A stretch of DNA of 64,000 bases from Mytilisepta virgata (GCA_028015205.1 JAPWFG010000021.1:2108001-2172000), one strand, 5' to 3'. Counted from the first letter of the stretch, positions 1-13,985 are shown. A program made the numbers and translations. Notes: a model not told the origin generated them from the letters alone.

Positions 1-1236
1 CCGGGATGATTTATGCAAACTTTGTAAAGGACCTTCCATAGATGCTCCATACCAAAAATCAGTTTATTCGGCTTCACGGTTTCAGAGGAGAAGTTTTAGA
101 TTTGGACCAATCAGAACATGAAAATGCTAAATGGCGGCCATTTTGTTTCACCGACCAGGATGATTTATTCAAACTTTGTAAAGGACCTTCCATAGATGCT
201 CCATACCAAAAATCAGTTCATTTGGCTTTATGGTTTCAGAGGAGAAGTTTTAAATTCGGACCAATCAGAACATGTAAATGCTAATGGCCCTCATTTTATT
301 TCACGGACCGGGATGATTTATTCAAACTTTGCAAAGGACCTTCCATAGATGCTCCATACCAAAAATCAGTTCATTTGGCTTTACAGTTTCAGAGGAGAAG
401 AAGTTTTAAATTTCGACCAATCAGAACATGTAATGGTCATGGCGGCCATTTTGTTTCATGGACCAGGATGATTTATGCAAACTTTGTAAAGGACCTTCCA
501 TTGATGCCTCGTACCAAAAATCAGTTTATTTGGCTTCACGGTTTCAGAGTAGAAGAAGTTTTAGATTTGGACCAATCAGAACATGAAAATGCTAATGGCG
601 GCCATTTTGTTTCACCAACCAGGATGATTTATTCAAATTTTGTTAAGCACTTTCCATAGATGCTCCATACCAAAAATCAGTTCATTTGGCTTTACGGTTT
701 CAGAGGAGAAGTTTTAAATTTCGACCAATCAGAACATGTAAATGCTAATGGCAGCCATTTTGTTTCACAGACCGGGATGATTTATGCAAACTTTGTAAAG
801 GACCTTCCATTGATGCCTCGTACCAAAAATCAGTTTATTTGGCTTCACGGTTTCAGAGTAGAAGTTTTAGATTTGGACCAATCAGAACATGTAAATGCTA
901 ATGGTGGCCATTTTGTTTCACCGACCAGGATGATTTATTCAAATTTTGTTAAGCACTTTCCATAGATGCTCCATACCAAAAATCAGTTCATTTGGCTTTA
1001 CGGTTTCAGAGGAGAAGTTTTAAATTTCGACCAATCAGAACATGTAAATGCTAATGGCGGCCATTTTGTTTCGCGGACCCGAATGATTTATGCAAACTTT
1101 GTAAAGGACCTTCCATAGAAGCTTCAGGCCAAGTTTCAGTTTAATAACTCCAGGGGTTTCAGAGAAGATAAAAATGTAAAGGTTACAGACAAACGACGGA
1201 CGTCAAGTGATGGCAAAAGCTCATATGGAGCTAAAA
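1..1236 (+). mobile_element. Pearl-like tandem-unit element (family A), left edge cut by window
   Basis: About 7.5 units of 153-156 bp: GGATGATTTA recurs at 4, 158, 311, 466, 622, 775 and 928, with a variant at 1081. Each unit contains GGACCTTCCATAGATGCT and GGTTTCAGAGGAGAAGTTTT. It ends with the family-A 3' block (GACGGACGTCAAGTGATGGC then AAAAGCTCATATGGAGCT). Short open frames here follow the repeat and are not genes. Confidence 0.85.
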
Positions 1237-2469
1237 AACCAAAGTATAATTATTTTCTTCTATCAGCTATGGCGGGGCATCATTGTGGTTGGATATCTCA
1301 TCCTCTATTGGAATTAATCTTTAGCTGCTTCCATCAAAGCTTTATTGTAAAATAACTAGAATTTGATGATCTGTTCAAAACTGTTAACTTAAGACTTAAA
1401 ATATCGTTACGATGTAAGTGGAAATAGAAAATTCGCCATGACTACTCTGTTTGGCTCTCTCTAAATTTTCTTTAGACTTCTCATTTTTCCGTCAACTTCT
1501 ATCGTTATTTTTACCTATAGAAAATTCAGATCAAATTTAAGGAATACCGGTATATAATGTAATAGAAAGGTACCTAATTCTGACTTAAAATCCTTTTATG
1601 AGTGTGAAATTTAGTAATAAAGACAGCTTCTGGTTATAACTTTTGGATTTGGATTTGGTGATGCTGGTACGACAGTTAGAAGCGATATGCCATCATGCCT
1701 CAACTTCCCACCTTATATAGCCCCTGAAACTGGCCGACAAATCCCTACTTGCCAAAGAGCCCTTCACTTTTGGCTATAATTGCGTTTTGTTACATATAAC
1801 TGTTGCCGGCCAGGAATAAAAATTAAGGTTAAAACATTGAAATTTCCTGCTTAAAAACTTTACATACGTGTGACTGACAAATTACGTGTGACCCTGTTAC
1901 TAGGTCATCACTGACACAAATCAGTATTAATACGCCGGAATTTAAATCCATATAGTACGTTAAAATATAAATAAACTACTCAATATCTTGAAGCAAAAAT
2001 ATAATTCTGGAAAGCCAACAACTTTAATAATGAATTAAAAATAATCTTTTCTTCTGAAAAAGTCCAAAATAACTAATTTCCGGTGACTTCCAACATGGTT
2101 GTAAATAGAAAGTAGCATGATTTCAGGCATCAAATTTTCAAAGATTCTCTTGGAATGACTGGACGCATTTCCATACTATGAAAATTATGGTTACATTGTG
2201 ACCCTGGCAGAGTAAGCATTACACTAATATGTACTAATTTAGCTTAAATCTCATAAAAAACCATCCCAGAAGAGCTCTTCAGTGGTGTATACAAAGGGGG
2301 GGGGGGAGATTGAAATGTGAAGCATTATCTTCAATAGAAAAGGATTATTATGCTTGTTTGGCAAGAACAAAAATATCTCAGTACTCAATATTCCATTTAC
2401 ATTACGAATTAGATCCTTATCTAAAACGAACGAAATAAGGAAAGTTATCTATCAAGACTTGGACAGGCT
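1237..2469. other. No gene seen
   Basis: AT-rich sequence with no recognised coding, RNA or transposon feature, apart from a G run at 2296-2306. Confidence 0.6.
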
Positions 2470-3205
2470 ATTTGTTACACCCAGAACAATAAAATTTCAT
2501 GATAGGTAGATCTTGACCTGATGAACATTTTTACCCCATGTTAGTATTGCTCTAAATGCTTTAGTTTTTGAGATATAAGCCAAAAACTGCAAAATTTCCT
2601 TAAAATTAACAATTCAGGGGCAATAACCCAACAAAAGGTTGATTGATTCGTCTGAAATTTCATGGCAGATAGATCGTAACCCGATGAACATTTTTAACCC
2701 AAGTCAGTTTTGCTCTAAATGCTTTAGCTTTTGAGATGTAAGCCAAAAACTTCAGTTTACCCCTATGTTCTATTTTTAGCCATGGTGGCCATGTATCTCG
2801 ACGGACAATAAAATAAAACACAAACTTTATTCTAGATTTCAGACTAAGTATGGCTGTAATTGGTTCAGTGGTTTCAGAGGAGAAGATCTTTTAGGACAGG
2901 TGAGCTAAAAAAATTCTCCTCTAAAACAGCATAGCCAAATGAACTGAAATGCACTATGAAGCATCTATGAAGTACCTTTAAAAGTTTGCATATATTTAAA
3001 GCAGAGGACCAAAATGGCTGTGAGAACAAATCCTATTTGTCATCGACATTGGTCAACTTTAAAAAATGAACTGAAACTTGGTAAGAAGCATTTATGGAAG
3101 GAACTTTATAAATTTTGCACGCTTCAACATACGACCAGAGGTAAAATCTACACAAAAAGTAAAAACTTTTATAAAATTGATATTTTTCCTCGGTCACACA
3201 ACTAA
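2470..3205 (+). repeat. Fragmented tandem-unit repeats, family A-like 3' end and inverted piece
   Basis: Two about 170-bp units at 2490-2590 and 2660-2760 share TGCTCTAAATGCTTTAG and GAGATRTAAGCCAAAAACT. At 2850-2917 lies a family A 3' end (GGTTTCAGAGGAGAAGATCT...CAGGTGAGCTAAAA), followed by an opposite-strand A-like segment to about 3160. Confidence 0.55.
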
Positions 3206-3739
3206 TGGCCGGGACATACTTGTAAGGATGCTTTCTTAGCAGCTATTATTTCAATCTTTATCTCATAAAACTGTGTGATAAAGTAGAGAAATTACCAAAA
3301 CACGGGAAATCAGAAAAATATTTTAATCCTACCCAGTCAGACTATCCTGTCTTTCTGTTCTTTCCATGTTTGTGTTTTGTGCTCTTTTATGCTATTTTTT
3401 TCCCCAATGGTCAGTCAATTAGTCCTCTCCTGTTGGCAAGAGTGATCTTTCCTGACAGAAGGTGTCTTGTTTTCAACGTAAAGGACAAAAATTACTTACA
3501 ATTTTTTTCTGAAATTATTGTATTTCGGAAGGCCTTCATCAGACACCAAAAAATGTGAAAAGATATATCCTAAAACATATCACTTTTGTTTATGTAGGAT
3601 ATTGTTAGAAAAAAAAAATTTACAGGAAAATGGCAATTTGTACATTGATATATATGGAAGACACCTTCACCAAAGAGCAGATAACTCTAAGTAACTCACA
3701 CGTACAAAATATATAAAATAGATGTCATTTTTACGCCAT

Positions 3740-3884
3740 GTCAAAACTTCAGATTCAGTTTATAAACTAGATACCCTAAGGAACATTCACTTAAGTTTTG
3801 AAGTATTTGGCCCAGTAGTTTCTGAGGTGAAGATCCTTGAAATAGCACGACGGACGACGATGGAGGCCAGGTGAGCTAAAAACC
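3740..3884 (+). repeat. Family A-like 3' end fragment
   Basis: GGCCCAGTAGTTTCTGAGGT, then GACGGACGACGATGGAGG and CCAGGTGAGCTAAAA. This is the 3' terminal module alone, without its tandem core. Confidence 0.6.
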
Positions 3885-6454
3885 AGTATTACATTAAAGA
3901 AAATTGTAACATTACAATTGGGTTCTTATGCAGCAAAGACATAAACCCCACAATAAAGTTTTGGTATAGTATGAGCATGATAATACAACATGTTTAAATA
4001 AAATGGGGGCCTTATGTGCCTTTTCTCTTTAAAAACCTCATACTGGACCATAAATGTACGACCTACCTGCAAAAGGTCACGTAAATGGTTTCCTCCAAGT
4101 CACAACCGGAAATTCCTCTAAACTTTTTTCTTCCACAGCATTTGGCTGTGACTTAGAGCAATTGGTGGCCGTGGTTGAATAAAAACATGTTTTGTTTGGA
4201 AAAAAATAAATGCATCATCTTCTCTTGGTTTAAGAAAAAAAAAGAATAAAATGATGAGGCCACATTTAAAAATATGTTTCCCCTCTCCCGACCCTACATT
4301 TCAGAGGAGGGTAGGTAGGTCAAAAGATTTTTATTTAACATTATTTTATATTATTGTTAATTTCCAAGACCATGTAAAAGACCTTATGCTTCCCTGCTAA
4401 GTCCGGCATGACATCAAAATTACATGTAAAGTTTGAAAGCTTCATAAACTTTTTTGATTTAGATTGAATCAAAATGAATTTAAAAAAATTCTGGTCACCG
4501 TAAAGCACAAATCGGGTCCTGGATTGACCCAAAAATTTATCCGGAAATAAAAATAAATGCTACAAAAAAAAAAAAAACAGAATGAAATCTTGTGTTGGCA
4601 GGTTTTCAAGTAGTCGGGCGAGGAGAAACAATGTTTATACTGGCCTGATCTTTCGTTTAAAGAAACACCAATTCTTTAATTCTATGACACTTTTCCTAAT
4701 TTCTTGTCACTAATTTTTGTTACAAACCATGATTCATCTTCAGTATATACGGTATAAAAACAATAATAAAACTATAATCTATTCTTCGGTATAACTATAT
4801 ACAGTATAAAATATAATAAACAATAATCTTTATTTTGTAAAAACACCAATTTGTATATTTTTTCAATTCTTAAAGCTTTTTCTAATATCATGCTGCTAAT
4901 TTTTAGGGTTTTGACACTTCTTGTCACTAATAAGGGCACCATAAGACTATGATAATTGAGATGAACTCATTTGTCTCATTCCATCTTGTTGCTGATATAG
5001 TCTAGGTGAGGTTCAACTACATTTTGAACCAAATGATAATATAAATATGCAAAAGACCTATTTGAAACTATTATTCTATACCTATTCATAAACCTACACA
5101 ATCCCTATTCTCCTTGATGTTTTTCTTAACAAGGAAAGAAGGGAGTCAAAGCACAATGTTTTTGTAAAAAGAAAAAGGTTCCTGCTCTTCACTCCTCACC
5201 TACACACTGATAAAATTATAGGCTTCATGTTGTACAACAGCTTTGTAAGTCATATAATTCAGCTCATATGAATGCATTTCATTCATACACCAGACAAGAG
5301 AACATACTTTCTGTTGCAGTTGACAGGGCTGACATCACACATTTAACAGTTTTAATTAAGGTAAAGTTTTTGAGCAATTTTTCTATTGTTTTTGGGCTGT
5401 AATTGTAATTGTAGAAAAATCCCATGCAATTAACACAACAAACTACTTATCTGGTCTAGCAAGAAATTGTTATATGTTGTTGGTGAAGTGTGGCTGGTTT
5501 AAAAGTTTTCTAAAATGAAACCAAGTCCCAAAAAAAACTCAAAATTGCAAAAATGGGTCCCTCCTAAAAATCGTAAATTTCAAGGGCAATTGAAGGACAA
5601 ACCCGTATAGAATAGAATAAAGACCGTTTTAGCGTGGTTCACGCATTATATTGAAGTTTCAGACACTGCTGAATCACAAGCCATGTGCAAGTGTCGTACC
5701 CAAACCAAGACGATTTTTCATTACAAGTTGAAAGTGAACCTCACAAGTCTGCACAAAAATAAGCCGCATGCTTAAAAATAAGGTTTATAATCCTGATGGT
5801 CCAAAAAACACGTTTCAATAATATATAATTGTATATATAAACAAAGAAATGCTCCTCAACTTCGAAAATTTCAAATCTGGGAACAAAGACATTTTTTCAA
5901 AGATGGCGGCGAAATCTTTCATACGACATCATCTTATTTTTAAAATAAGCAGTAGTAAGTAGTTATTATTTCAACAAAATAGATCCAAGCTAATACTTAA
6001 AAAAGACCGACCTTATCCATTTCACGTGTTCATTGTGTATAAACAATTAATGTCTCCCAAGCTATTTCAACAACTTTCGACCATGTACATAAATTCCTCT
6101 TTGATCACGTGATTATAGTGCACACGTCACAGGTGAATTTATTAATGGAAAATCATTTTTATGAAAAATGTCCTTTCGATGCTTATTCAAGTTTAATCCG
6201 ACGAAGCCACATTTGGCAATGCAAAACATCTCACATGGTTGGAGGTTCTCACCGTGGTCACCAAAGTCTATGAATTCAGGTTTATTACTTATAATATTCT
6301 AAAATCTAAGTCATTCTCTATGAATGTTCATTCAATTAAGTATATTTTGTTTTAAATATAAATTCCTTGTCACTAGTTACTGTCCAAATATATTGCAAGG
6401 ACCTATAACGCACCGACCTCGTCAACCCAGACACAGTATTTTAACAACGTCAAT
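3885..6454. other. No gene seen
   Basis: AT-rich. A C-rich/GGTAGGTAGG segment at 4280-4320 resembles those at 56195-56222 and 58255-58275, suggesting a shared dispersed repeat. Otherwise nothing recognised. Confidence 0.55.
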
Positions 6455-6491
6455 ATGGCTACTGCCAGCAATGCCTCGGCTGAGAATTATG
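6455..6491 (+). other. Possible first coding exon (ATG plus splice donor)
   Basis: ATGGCTACTGCCAGCAATGC and the following codons give MATASNASAENYG, ending at a clean GG|GTAAGA donor with a reasonable ATG context. The phase does not fit the first recognised transporter exon directly. No family recognised, so it may be chance. Confidence 0.22.
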
Positions 6492-6559
6492 GGTAAGAAC
6501 AGGCGACGAAAATTTTTCGTTTGTTGTACCGTGTTTATACTGGAAGTATAATTATTCAG

Positions 6560-6802
6560 CGGTAAGTACTTATTCCTGGTGAAGCACGGTCTCATATATG
6601 CCGACTCTGTCCTTTATGATATATTGTATACAGTCTATTTGTTGTTTTTGTTTCTTTTTTGTGTGTGTGTTTTTCAATAATAAGAAATTAGTGTGAATGG
6701 TTGTTTGTAGGGTATATGTATAGGTTGTGTATGCTCGACTTTCATGATTCATGTTGATTTACATGCCCTTTATGGAATAAAGAATTTGATTTGATTTGAT
6801 TT
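6560..6802 (+). mobile_element. LINE-like 3' tail with (TTTGA)n
   Basis: CCTTTATGGAATAAAGAATT followed by TGATT repeats ending at about 6802 is typical of a LINE 3' end. Upstream there is only non-coding, T-rich sequence with a GT run (6660-6672), so the 5' boundary is a guess. Confidence 0.45.
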
Positions 6803-8308
6803 ATAAAACAGCAAGTATCCAAGGCTTGTATTCTACCAAAACTAAAACAATTTAAAAGTAAATGAATGGTTTAGGATCAGGTAAAAAAAATTCGGGGATT
6901 TATTTGAAAGCTTTTAACAGAGATAAGTACCTTGCTGGAAGAATGACTCAGATTGAATATGATTAATGGGAAGACTAACTAGCTAATGGAGAGAGACAAA
7001 CAAAATTAGAATTGCTTCTTTAATTCATTCTTACCTATAAAAACGTGGAGTCATACTCACTTGTAAACTGTATTCTTCTTAGTCTGTTTTATTCTCAACA
7101 TTTATGCGAATTTCTCTGATGTGAAGTTTTGCGGGTTTTGCAACGATCATAAAGTCCACCAAATAATTTTCTCAAACAGTGAACATTTACAATCGCTAGC
7201 AATCTCTCGCTTATGACGCTACACCACTGGACTTTCCAGCGCAGAATTCATTGGAATGGCAAACAAATAAAAGCATGTTAAAATCTATATGTTAGAAAAC
7301 ATCAACCTGTACAAAAACAAGAAAACATACGGTTCTTGCAATTGTCTTCTTTTGCATGTTACGCCATTAAAATCGTCATTATATCTGATTGACTGACGCC
7401 CAGCGTCGACGCGCTTTCAGTAAAGAATTTCACCGCAGCACAGAACCCTTTACTCTTAACTGGTAAAAAAATTAAAACCGTTGATTGATGTTACTTTGGT
7501 CATCCAGAACCAATCGGTTATCGATTTCGTAAGCAGTAAATTTTTAAACGAAATGGAGGGTTTTGATATGCATAGAACATCGCGAGTAAATAGTAATTGT
7601 TGGTTCTACAGTACATTGGCAGTAGTTAATGCGAAATTCAAGCTTCTAGATAAATGATACTGCGCTATGGACCGAAACGCGACCTCGCGAAAGACCGTTT
7701 GTCATATCATGTATATCGATCTCGAAACGTCACTTGTCTCACGTTAATAAATTCCTTGATATCAATTTTGATGTGACATTTCATGAAATTCAACTTTTAA
7801 AGAGTTGCGGAAGTGACGAACATCAAAGTAATTAACTTTTCCGTTGCCCGACTAATTGTAAAAGTGTATCCGCGTAAATATTTTTTAAAGCAAGTCTGAA
7901 TTTTAAATTTATGATCGTCAATCACAGAATCGAATCGTCGAAAGCAATCAAATTGCAACGAGTATACTCGCGCCCACTTATCCACAAATTGAGCACACAA
8001 CTTATTGAATCGTAAATCGACGAAATGTGCACATCTCGAGCATCAAAACTGGTATCAAAGAATTTTATTTCGACCTTTAGCATAATTGACGAGTCGTAGA
8101 TCGAATAATGTGCATTAAAATTGTATCAGAGAATTTATTATCTTCAAGTTCTTATAATATGCCGGGTAATTTAAAAATTTGGGAAATGAGATCCGATGAA
8201 TTGTTGGCCAATTTTGATACACACCTTTATGGTTGCAAAATCGAATAAATACTGGCTATGAAAGAGATCGAAAAATAATTCGGAGCGAATTTTGCAGCTA
8301 TATTCGTC

Positions 8309-8671
8309 TCCCAAACGAAGTAACTGATATCTCGAATGCCTTACATTACATTCAATAAATTATTTGTTTTTCAGAGACTGAAATTGGGAAATTGTTCCTA
8401 TAAAGTTTATGCATTCTTAATGGATAGGTTACTTGAAAATCGTGATGTGGGTATTTTTTATGACCCGAATTTTAGTCATTTTCATCATGGAAAATCTCAG
8501 ATCCATATCTCTGACGGTTTTTGAGAACGCGAACAAATAAAATCAGAGGAAGAAAAAAAATTTCGATACAAATCGCAAATCAAAATCTACAAGTCTCCCA
8601 CTTCGTATGGGAGACTTAATACACTTCGTAGTTCAGATACATAAATACACTTCGTTTGGGAGACTTAATCA
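8309..8671 (+). mobile_element. Family C element, copy 1: internal deletion derivative
   Basis: It has the same two ends as copy 2 (TCCCAAACGAAGTAACTGAT at the left; hairpin AAGTCTCCCACTTCGTATGG then GAGACTT at 8599-8625 and CTTCGTTTGGGAGACTT at the right). The central 2 kb, including the satellite core, is missing; the join is at about 8480. This is a MITE-like derivative. Confidence 0.7.
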
Positions 8672-9339
8672 ACAAAACACGTTAAAAAAATATAATATCG
8701 AATCGCAATTCTAGAATTTTGTAATATAAAAGCAGAATAATGTGAAAATGTTATGGATGAGAAAGATAAGCACGCATGTTACTGTCCCTCTATCTAAAAA
8801 CTAATTTCGATGTAACTGTCTTCGTGGTAATAAAATAATTAAATCAATATCATCATCTTTATATTGAAGAAAAGACAAAATCGAGGCAAATGCGGATCAA
8901 AGATATATCCGTATAATTTATCGATGCACATGTAAGAAATCACAGAATCGAATCGTCGAAAGCAATCAAATTGTAACAAGTATACTCGCGCCCACTTATC
9001 CACAAATTGAGCACACAACTTACTGAGTCGTAAATCAACGAAATGTGCACATCTCGAGCATCAAAACTGGTACCAAAGAATTTTATATCGACCTTTAGCA
9101 TAATTGACGAGTCGTAGATCGAATAATGTGCATTAAAATTGGTATCAGAGAATTTATTATCTTCAACTTCTTATAATATGCCGGGTAATTTAAAAATTTG
9201 GGAAATGAGATCCGATGAATTGTTGGCCAATTTTGATACACACCTTTATGGTTGCAAAATCGAATAAATACTGGCTATGAAAGAGATCGAAAAATAATTC
9301 GGAGCGAATTTTGTAGCTATATTCGTTTGAAACTAATTA

Positions 9340-11672
9340 GAACGAGTAATAACTGTAAGAGTGAATTGTTACGTAGTTTCCCAAACGAAGTAACTGATAT
9401 CTCGAATGCCTTGCATTACATTCAATAAATTATTTGTTTTTCAGAGGCTGAAATTGGGAAATTGTTCCTATAAAATTTATGCATACTTAATGAACAGGTT
9501 ACTTGAAAATCGTGATGTGGATATTTTTATGACCCGAGTTTTACAATCATACAATGTCAAACTTTATCAACTTTTGCTTGTCGATATGCTGCATTGACAG
9601 AGATATATCCCAATATTTCTGAACAGTTTACGAGAACTGATTTTATTGTATTGTGTAATAAAATGCATTCGGTTTCATTAAATAAAAATAATCATAAGAC
9701 TTCTTACATGCCGTGACAAGTCATCCCAACATCAAGTCAGTGTAATTTGAATAATATTTATATAAAACAATACATTGCAACACAACAAGATTTTTTTTTA
9801 AATTTATGACCAAGCAAATGAAATAATATCTATTATTACATATTATGTCTGATACATTGATGTCTTCCTTCTGTTAATATTTAAATGGTGTATGAGCTTT
9901 GAACATTGCGTATTAAAACGTGTTAATGGGATAAACATTTTTACGGATTCTGAAATAATTAAAAATTATTGATTTGAGGGGCGAGGATGACCCCCTTTTT
10001 GGTGGGGGCGTTAGGTTTTTATCAACCTTTTTGTCTTATCATGGGGCAAAAGAAAATGTATGATTTAGGGGCAGGGATTTCAATGCTTTACGAGATAATA
10101 AAAGACTATTCATTCGAAGGGGTGGGAATTTTAATTTTATTTACTTCAATTGGCTTAAGGGGCGAGAATGACGCCCATTGAGTAATGAGGTATGCATCAT
10201 TTAAACGGGAATCACGGTATTGTTTATACGCATCGCCCTCAGCGCCGCTATTATGCCGTTTCTTCCTTGACCGTCGAAAATTTATGAGCTAATTGAACCT
10301 TATTGATTTGATGGGAGTGGTGATAACCTCCTGGGGAAGCGACGTCTGGGTCACTTGGTGCGTCTTACCATGGGGAATAAGAAAATATATGGTTTAGGGG
10401 TGGGGACTTTAACGGTTTATGAAATAAATGAAATTTACTGTTTTGATGGGAGAGGTGATAACCCCCCGGGGGAGGGAGGTATGTGTCATTTGGTGCGTCT
10501 TACCATGGGGAATTAGGGGTGGGGATTTCAACGGTTTATGAGATAATTGAAAATTTTTGATTAGATGGGAGTGGTGATAACCCCCCGGGGAAGCGAGGTA
10601 TGTGTCATTTGGTGCATCTTACCATGGGGAATAAGAAAATATATGGTTTAGGGGTGGGGATTTTAACGGTTTATGAGATAACTGGCATTACTGATTTATG
10701 GGGGTGAGGATCAACCTACTGAAAGAATGAGGTTCATGTCATTTAATGCGTCTTGTTACGGGGAATAATAAAATATATGATTTAAAGCTATGGATTTAAA
10801 TTGCATATATTTTTCAAAATTATCGACTTTGGGGGGTGGGGATGACCCCCTAGAGAAACTAGGTATATGTCATTTAATAGTTGTCACGCTGTATAATAAA
10901 ATATATGTTATGAGATGGTTATTGGTCACTCTCGTAGTGTTTTTCGATGAAAAAAAATTTTCCCACAGTAAACCCCTACTCTTTGAACTGCTAATTATAC
11001 GTCTCAGTGATTACCATAAAAAATGAATAGTATTAGGCACATCTATAAACATTGATCTTTCAGACTTTGCCCCTTGTGTAAATTACATATAGAAGATGAA
11101 TATCATTTTATTATAATATGTCCATTCCTCAAAAATATCAGAGAAAAATTATTTATCGAAATTACTGATACAATTCCTTCCTTTAAAGATCTTGATAATG
11201 AAGCAAAATTTATCTTTTTATTTATATGTGAAGAATATGTTGTTGTTAAAATTATTGTCAGCAGAATTGGTGAAATGTACAGTACTCGGTATGAGTTGAT
11301 TACCAATGTTTAACCTGAATTTTGAATTATTATTTATTCATTATGATTTATCTCTTTCACTTGTTATACATATGATATAGCTGCACCACCTGCCAACTTT
11401 TTAATTCATTAGGGGAATGAGGCGTGCGTCTCGGAATTAAGTATTGTAAATGTATATTGTGTATGTTTTAATTTCTATATGTACATATGTATTAATGATG
11501 ACAATCCTTCAGTTTGGATTTTAAATCAATAAAAATATTCTATTCTATTCTATTCATGATAAATCTCAGATCCATATCTCTGACGGTTTTTGAGAACGCG
11601 AACAAACAAAATCGGAGAGGAAGAAAAAAAAAATAGATAAAAATCGCGAATCAAAATCTACTTCGTTTGGGA
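9340..11672 (+). mobile_element. Family C element, copy 2 (interrupted by a LINE)
   Basis: It begins with AACGAGTAATAACTGTAAGA and TCCCAAACGAAGTAACTGAT and ends with CTTCGTTTGGGAGACTT at 11672. The core at 10300-10800 has four units of 119-134 bp (TTGGTGCGTCTTACCATGGG). It is an inverted relative of 22581-26560. The LINE fragment at 11053-11556 sits inside it. Confidence 0.75.
11053..11556 (+). mobile_element. 5'-truncated LINE 3' end with (TTCTA)n tail
   Basis: An open frame at 11074-11313 carries the Cys-His motif typical of LINE C-termini (CPLCKLHIEDEYHFIIICP). A 3'UTR follows, ending in AATAAAAATATTCTATTCTA and further TTCTA repeats. The insertion interrupts a repeat element whose uninterrupted inverted relative is at 22720-22800, so the junctions can be placed near GATCTTTCA and ATGATAAATC. 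Confidence 0.7.
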
Positions 11673-12678
11673 GACTTAATCAACAAAACACGTCAAAAAA
11701 ATATATCGAATCGCAATTCTAGAATTTTGTAATATAAAAGCAGAATAATGTGAAAATGTTATGGATGAGAAAGATAAGCACGCATGTTACTGTCATGTTA
11801 AAAAATAATTTCGATGTAACTGTCTTCGTGGTAATAAAATAATTAAATCAATATCATCGTCTTTATATTGAAGAAAAACAAAATCGATGAAACTGCGGAT
11901 CAAAGATATATACGTATAATTTATCAATGCACATGTACGAAATAGTGAAAAAAATAATTCCTGAATTCACGCTGTCATAATACACATTACAGTATCTGAA
12001 CTACCATGTAAACTTGGAATAGTAATATTTCAGCTATATACCAAACGATCTTTATTTCTGCATGAAAAACTGTTCGTCACATTTACTTACAAAGAATAAC
12101 AGTACAATCCTGTTATCACAAGTGAATGACAAGGCTGTTGATACATTTATATAAGAAAATCTACTGTGATAATGTTCAAAAAGAAAACGAATAAACATTA
12201 TCGACATAATCCAATGTCACTTACTAATAAATCAATCTCTGATCCACAAAATCCACATAATTTTCCTGCTTAAATGTTGAATTAATACAATACACCTCTG
12301 ACCATGGAGCTCACTGGTAAATCATAACAGTGATCATCCACAGTAGAGGTCTTAGTATTGCTCGAGAACAACTAGGCATCAATGGCGGAGGTTCCAAGAC
12401 TGACGACCGTAAATGGTTAAAAAACGAGAACTTTAAATTAATACTTACAAACGAATTTTTCCACATTGCCACTGAAAGCAAATTACAACCGCAACGAAAA
12501 CTGGTAGTCTACAAACTGAAAATATTTTAACCTCGATACTTAATAACAAAGGAAATGATTTGCTCCTTTTTAAGATCCACAGCAATGCTGACAAGAGGCA
12601 GATATTGTCATTTATTTCTATATGTATTGTGCATTTGAAGTTTACATTGTAGCATCGAGTTTAAAAAGTTGCAAATAA

Positions 12679-13985
12679 CGCGCGGTATGTTAGTAATGTT
12701 ACTGTTAACAAAAAGGTGTTGTTCATAATCGGAATTCGATTAACTTGTTGAGTCAACTACGATACAGAACAAAAACCCATTATCAATCATGTGGAATTGA
12801 ACAAAATTCATCGATTTTTTTTAATTTTCACAAGATGCCAGATAATATTAAAGAGCACATATACTTGACAAAATAATTAGACAACTCTGAACAGTACAAT
12901 TCATTTTATCTTTTTCCCTTTCCTTTCGAATTTTCAAATTATTTTATTGCTAGTGTATCCGATGGAGCTCCAGAAAAGAGCTTTGTATTCATTTTGTATA
13001 GACTACAACACCTGTAATTGCATAATGTTAATGTGGAGTCATTATTGTTGAGAACAGAATAAAGAATGGAAACGGTGAATATGTCAAGGAGATAACCCGA
13101 CCAAAGACCAGAAAACAGTTATTTTTATAGATTTTTTAATTTGTCTTTTGTCGCTCATTTTCATCTATTGTATTTATATCTCTGCCTCAATTCCGTCGTC
13201 TGTATCATATTTTCATGTGAATATTGACGGCAGATGAGCGGTAAGCTGAACTTGTATAAATAGCAGGTTTTTGAAAGAAGACGATGTCGGGGTGCCCAGA
13301 TGAAAACCACTCTACACTTATCACTGCATGGCCTTATGTTATCAGTTCCCGATCAGCCAAAAGCCGACAAATGATAGACGAGCTTCTTTCTTTTTATGAA
13401 TGAATTGCGCCGTTTGACCTTGGACCAATCCGTGCAAATGGCGTAAATCAACTTTGTGACACAAGTACTTATTAGCGGGAAACTGGACTAACCGCAACTT
13501 CGTCTATTGTTGGATGGCAAGTTATGTAATTTCCCCAACGATAACGAAGACTTCAAATACAGTGAGTTGATGTTTATGAAGGGCCATGAGATAACAATGA
13601 AATATCGGAACTAAAATCGGGATTGACACAAGGTGCTCCGGAAGGGTAAACATGACCGTCACATTGCCAGTTAATCAAATCCAGTGATAGTGTCAATTCC
13701 AGAAGCATGTGAAATCTAACTGAAGATACCTAGTCTCACACGCAAGATAAAACTTCGTATCTGTCAACTCGTGATGACCACCGTAAAATTTTTGAAGTGA
13801 CGAAATGACTGAACTTAACACATTTCTAGAAGTTTGTGTGACAGAAATCTCGCTCTGTCGAGAAAGTCGTCGTATACATCACATGCAATGCAGTATCGAA
13901 TTAACCGTGTAATGTACGCCACGCGGTATGTTAGTAAAGTTTCTAATGTTACTGTTAACAAAATGGCGTAGTTCACAATCGGAAA
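12679..13985. repeat. Dispersed pair of about 60-bp repeats
   Basis: GCGCGGTATGTTAGTAATGT then TACTGTTAACAAAA at 12679 recurs at 13922 as CACGCGGTATGTTAGTAAAG and so on, followed in both by TTCAYAATCGG. A second family links 13708-13760 with 52280-52340 (GAAATCTAACTGAAGATA). Confidence 0.55.

Larger units (their letters stand above)
7922..11944 (+). repeat. Tandem duplication of family C element plus both flanks
   Basis: Left flank 7922-8308 (CACAGAATCGAATCGTCGAA...) recurs at 8941-9327, and right flank 8672-8940 (AACAAAACACGTTAAAAAAA...) recurs at 11676-11944. Both differ by only scattered changes. The two units are about 1.0 kb and 3.0 kb because the element inside unit 1 is deleted and the one inside unit 2 is full and carries a LINE. 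Confidence 0.8.

Noticed and set aside
42..965. Three plus-strand ORFs of 80-101 residues
   Set aside because: They share the same motifs because they read the family A tandem units; no coding signature.
6455..6491. First exon of the SLC35A4-like gene at 6.4 kb
   Set aside because: Joining its phase-2 end to 51719 breaks the transporter frame, and the intron would be 45 kb across another gene. Kept only as a weak candidate exon.
8336..9597. Paired ORFs beginning MPxITFNKLFVFQRLKLGNC
   Set aside because: The similarity comes from the duplicated family C element. The frames diverge at the deletion point and have no recognised domain.
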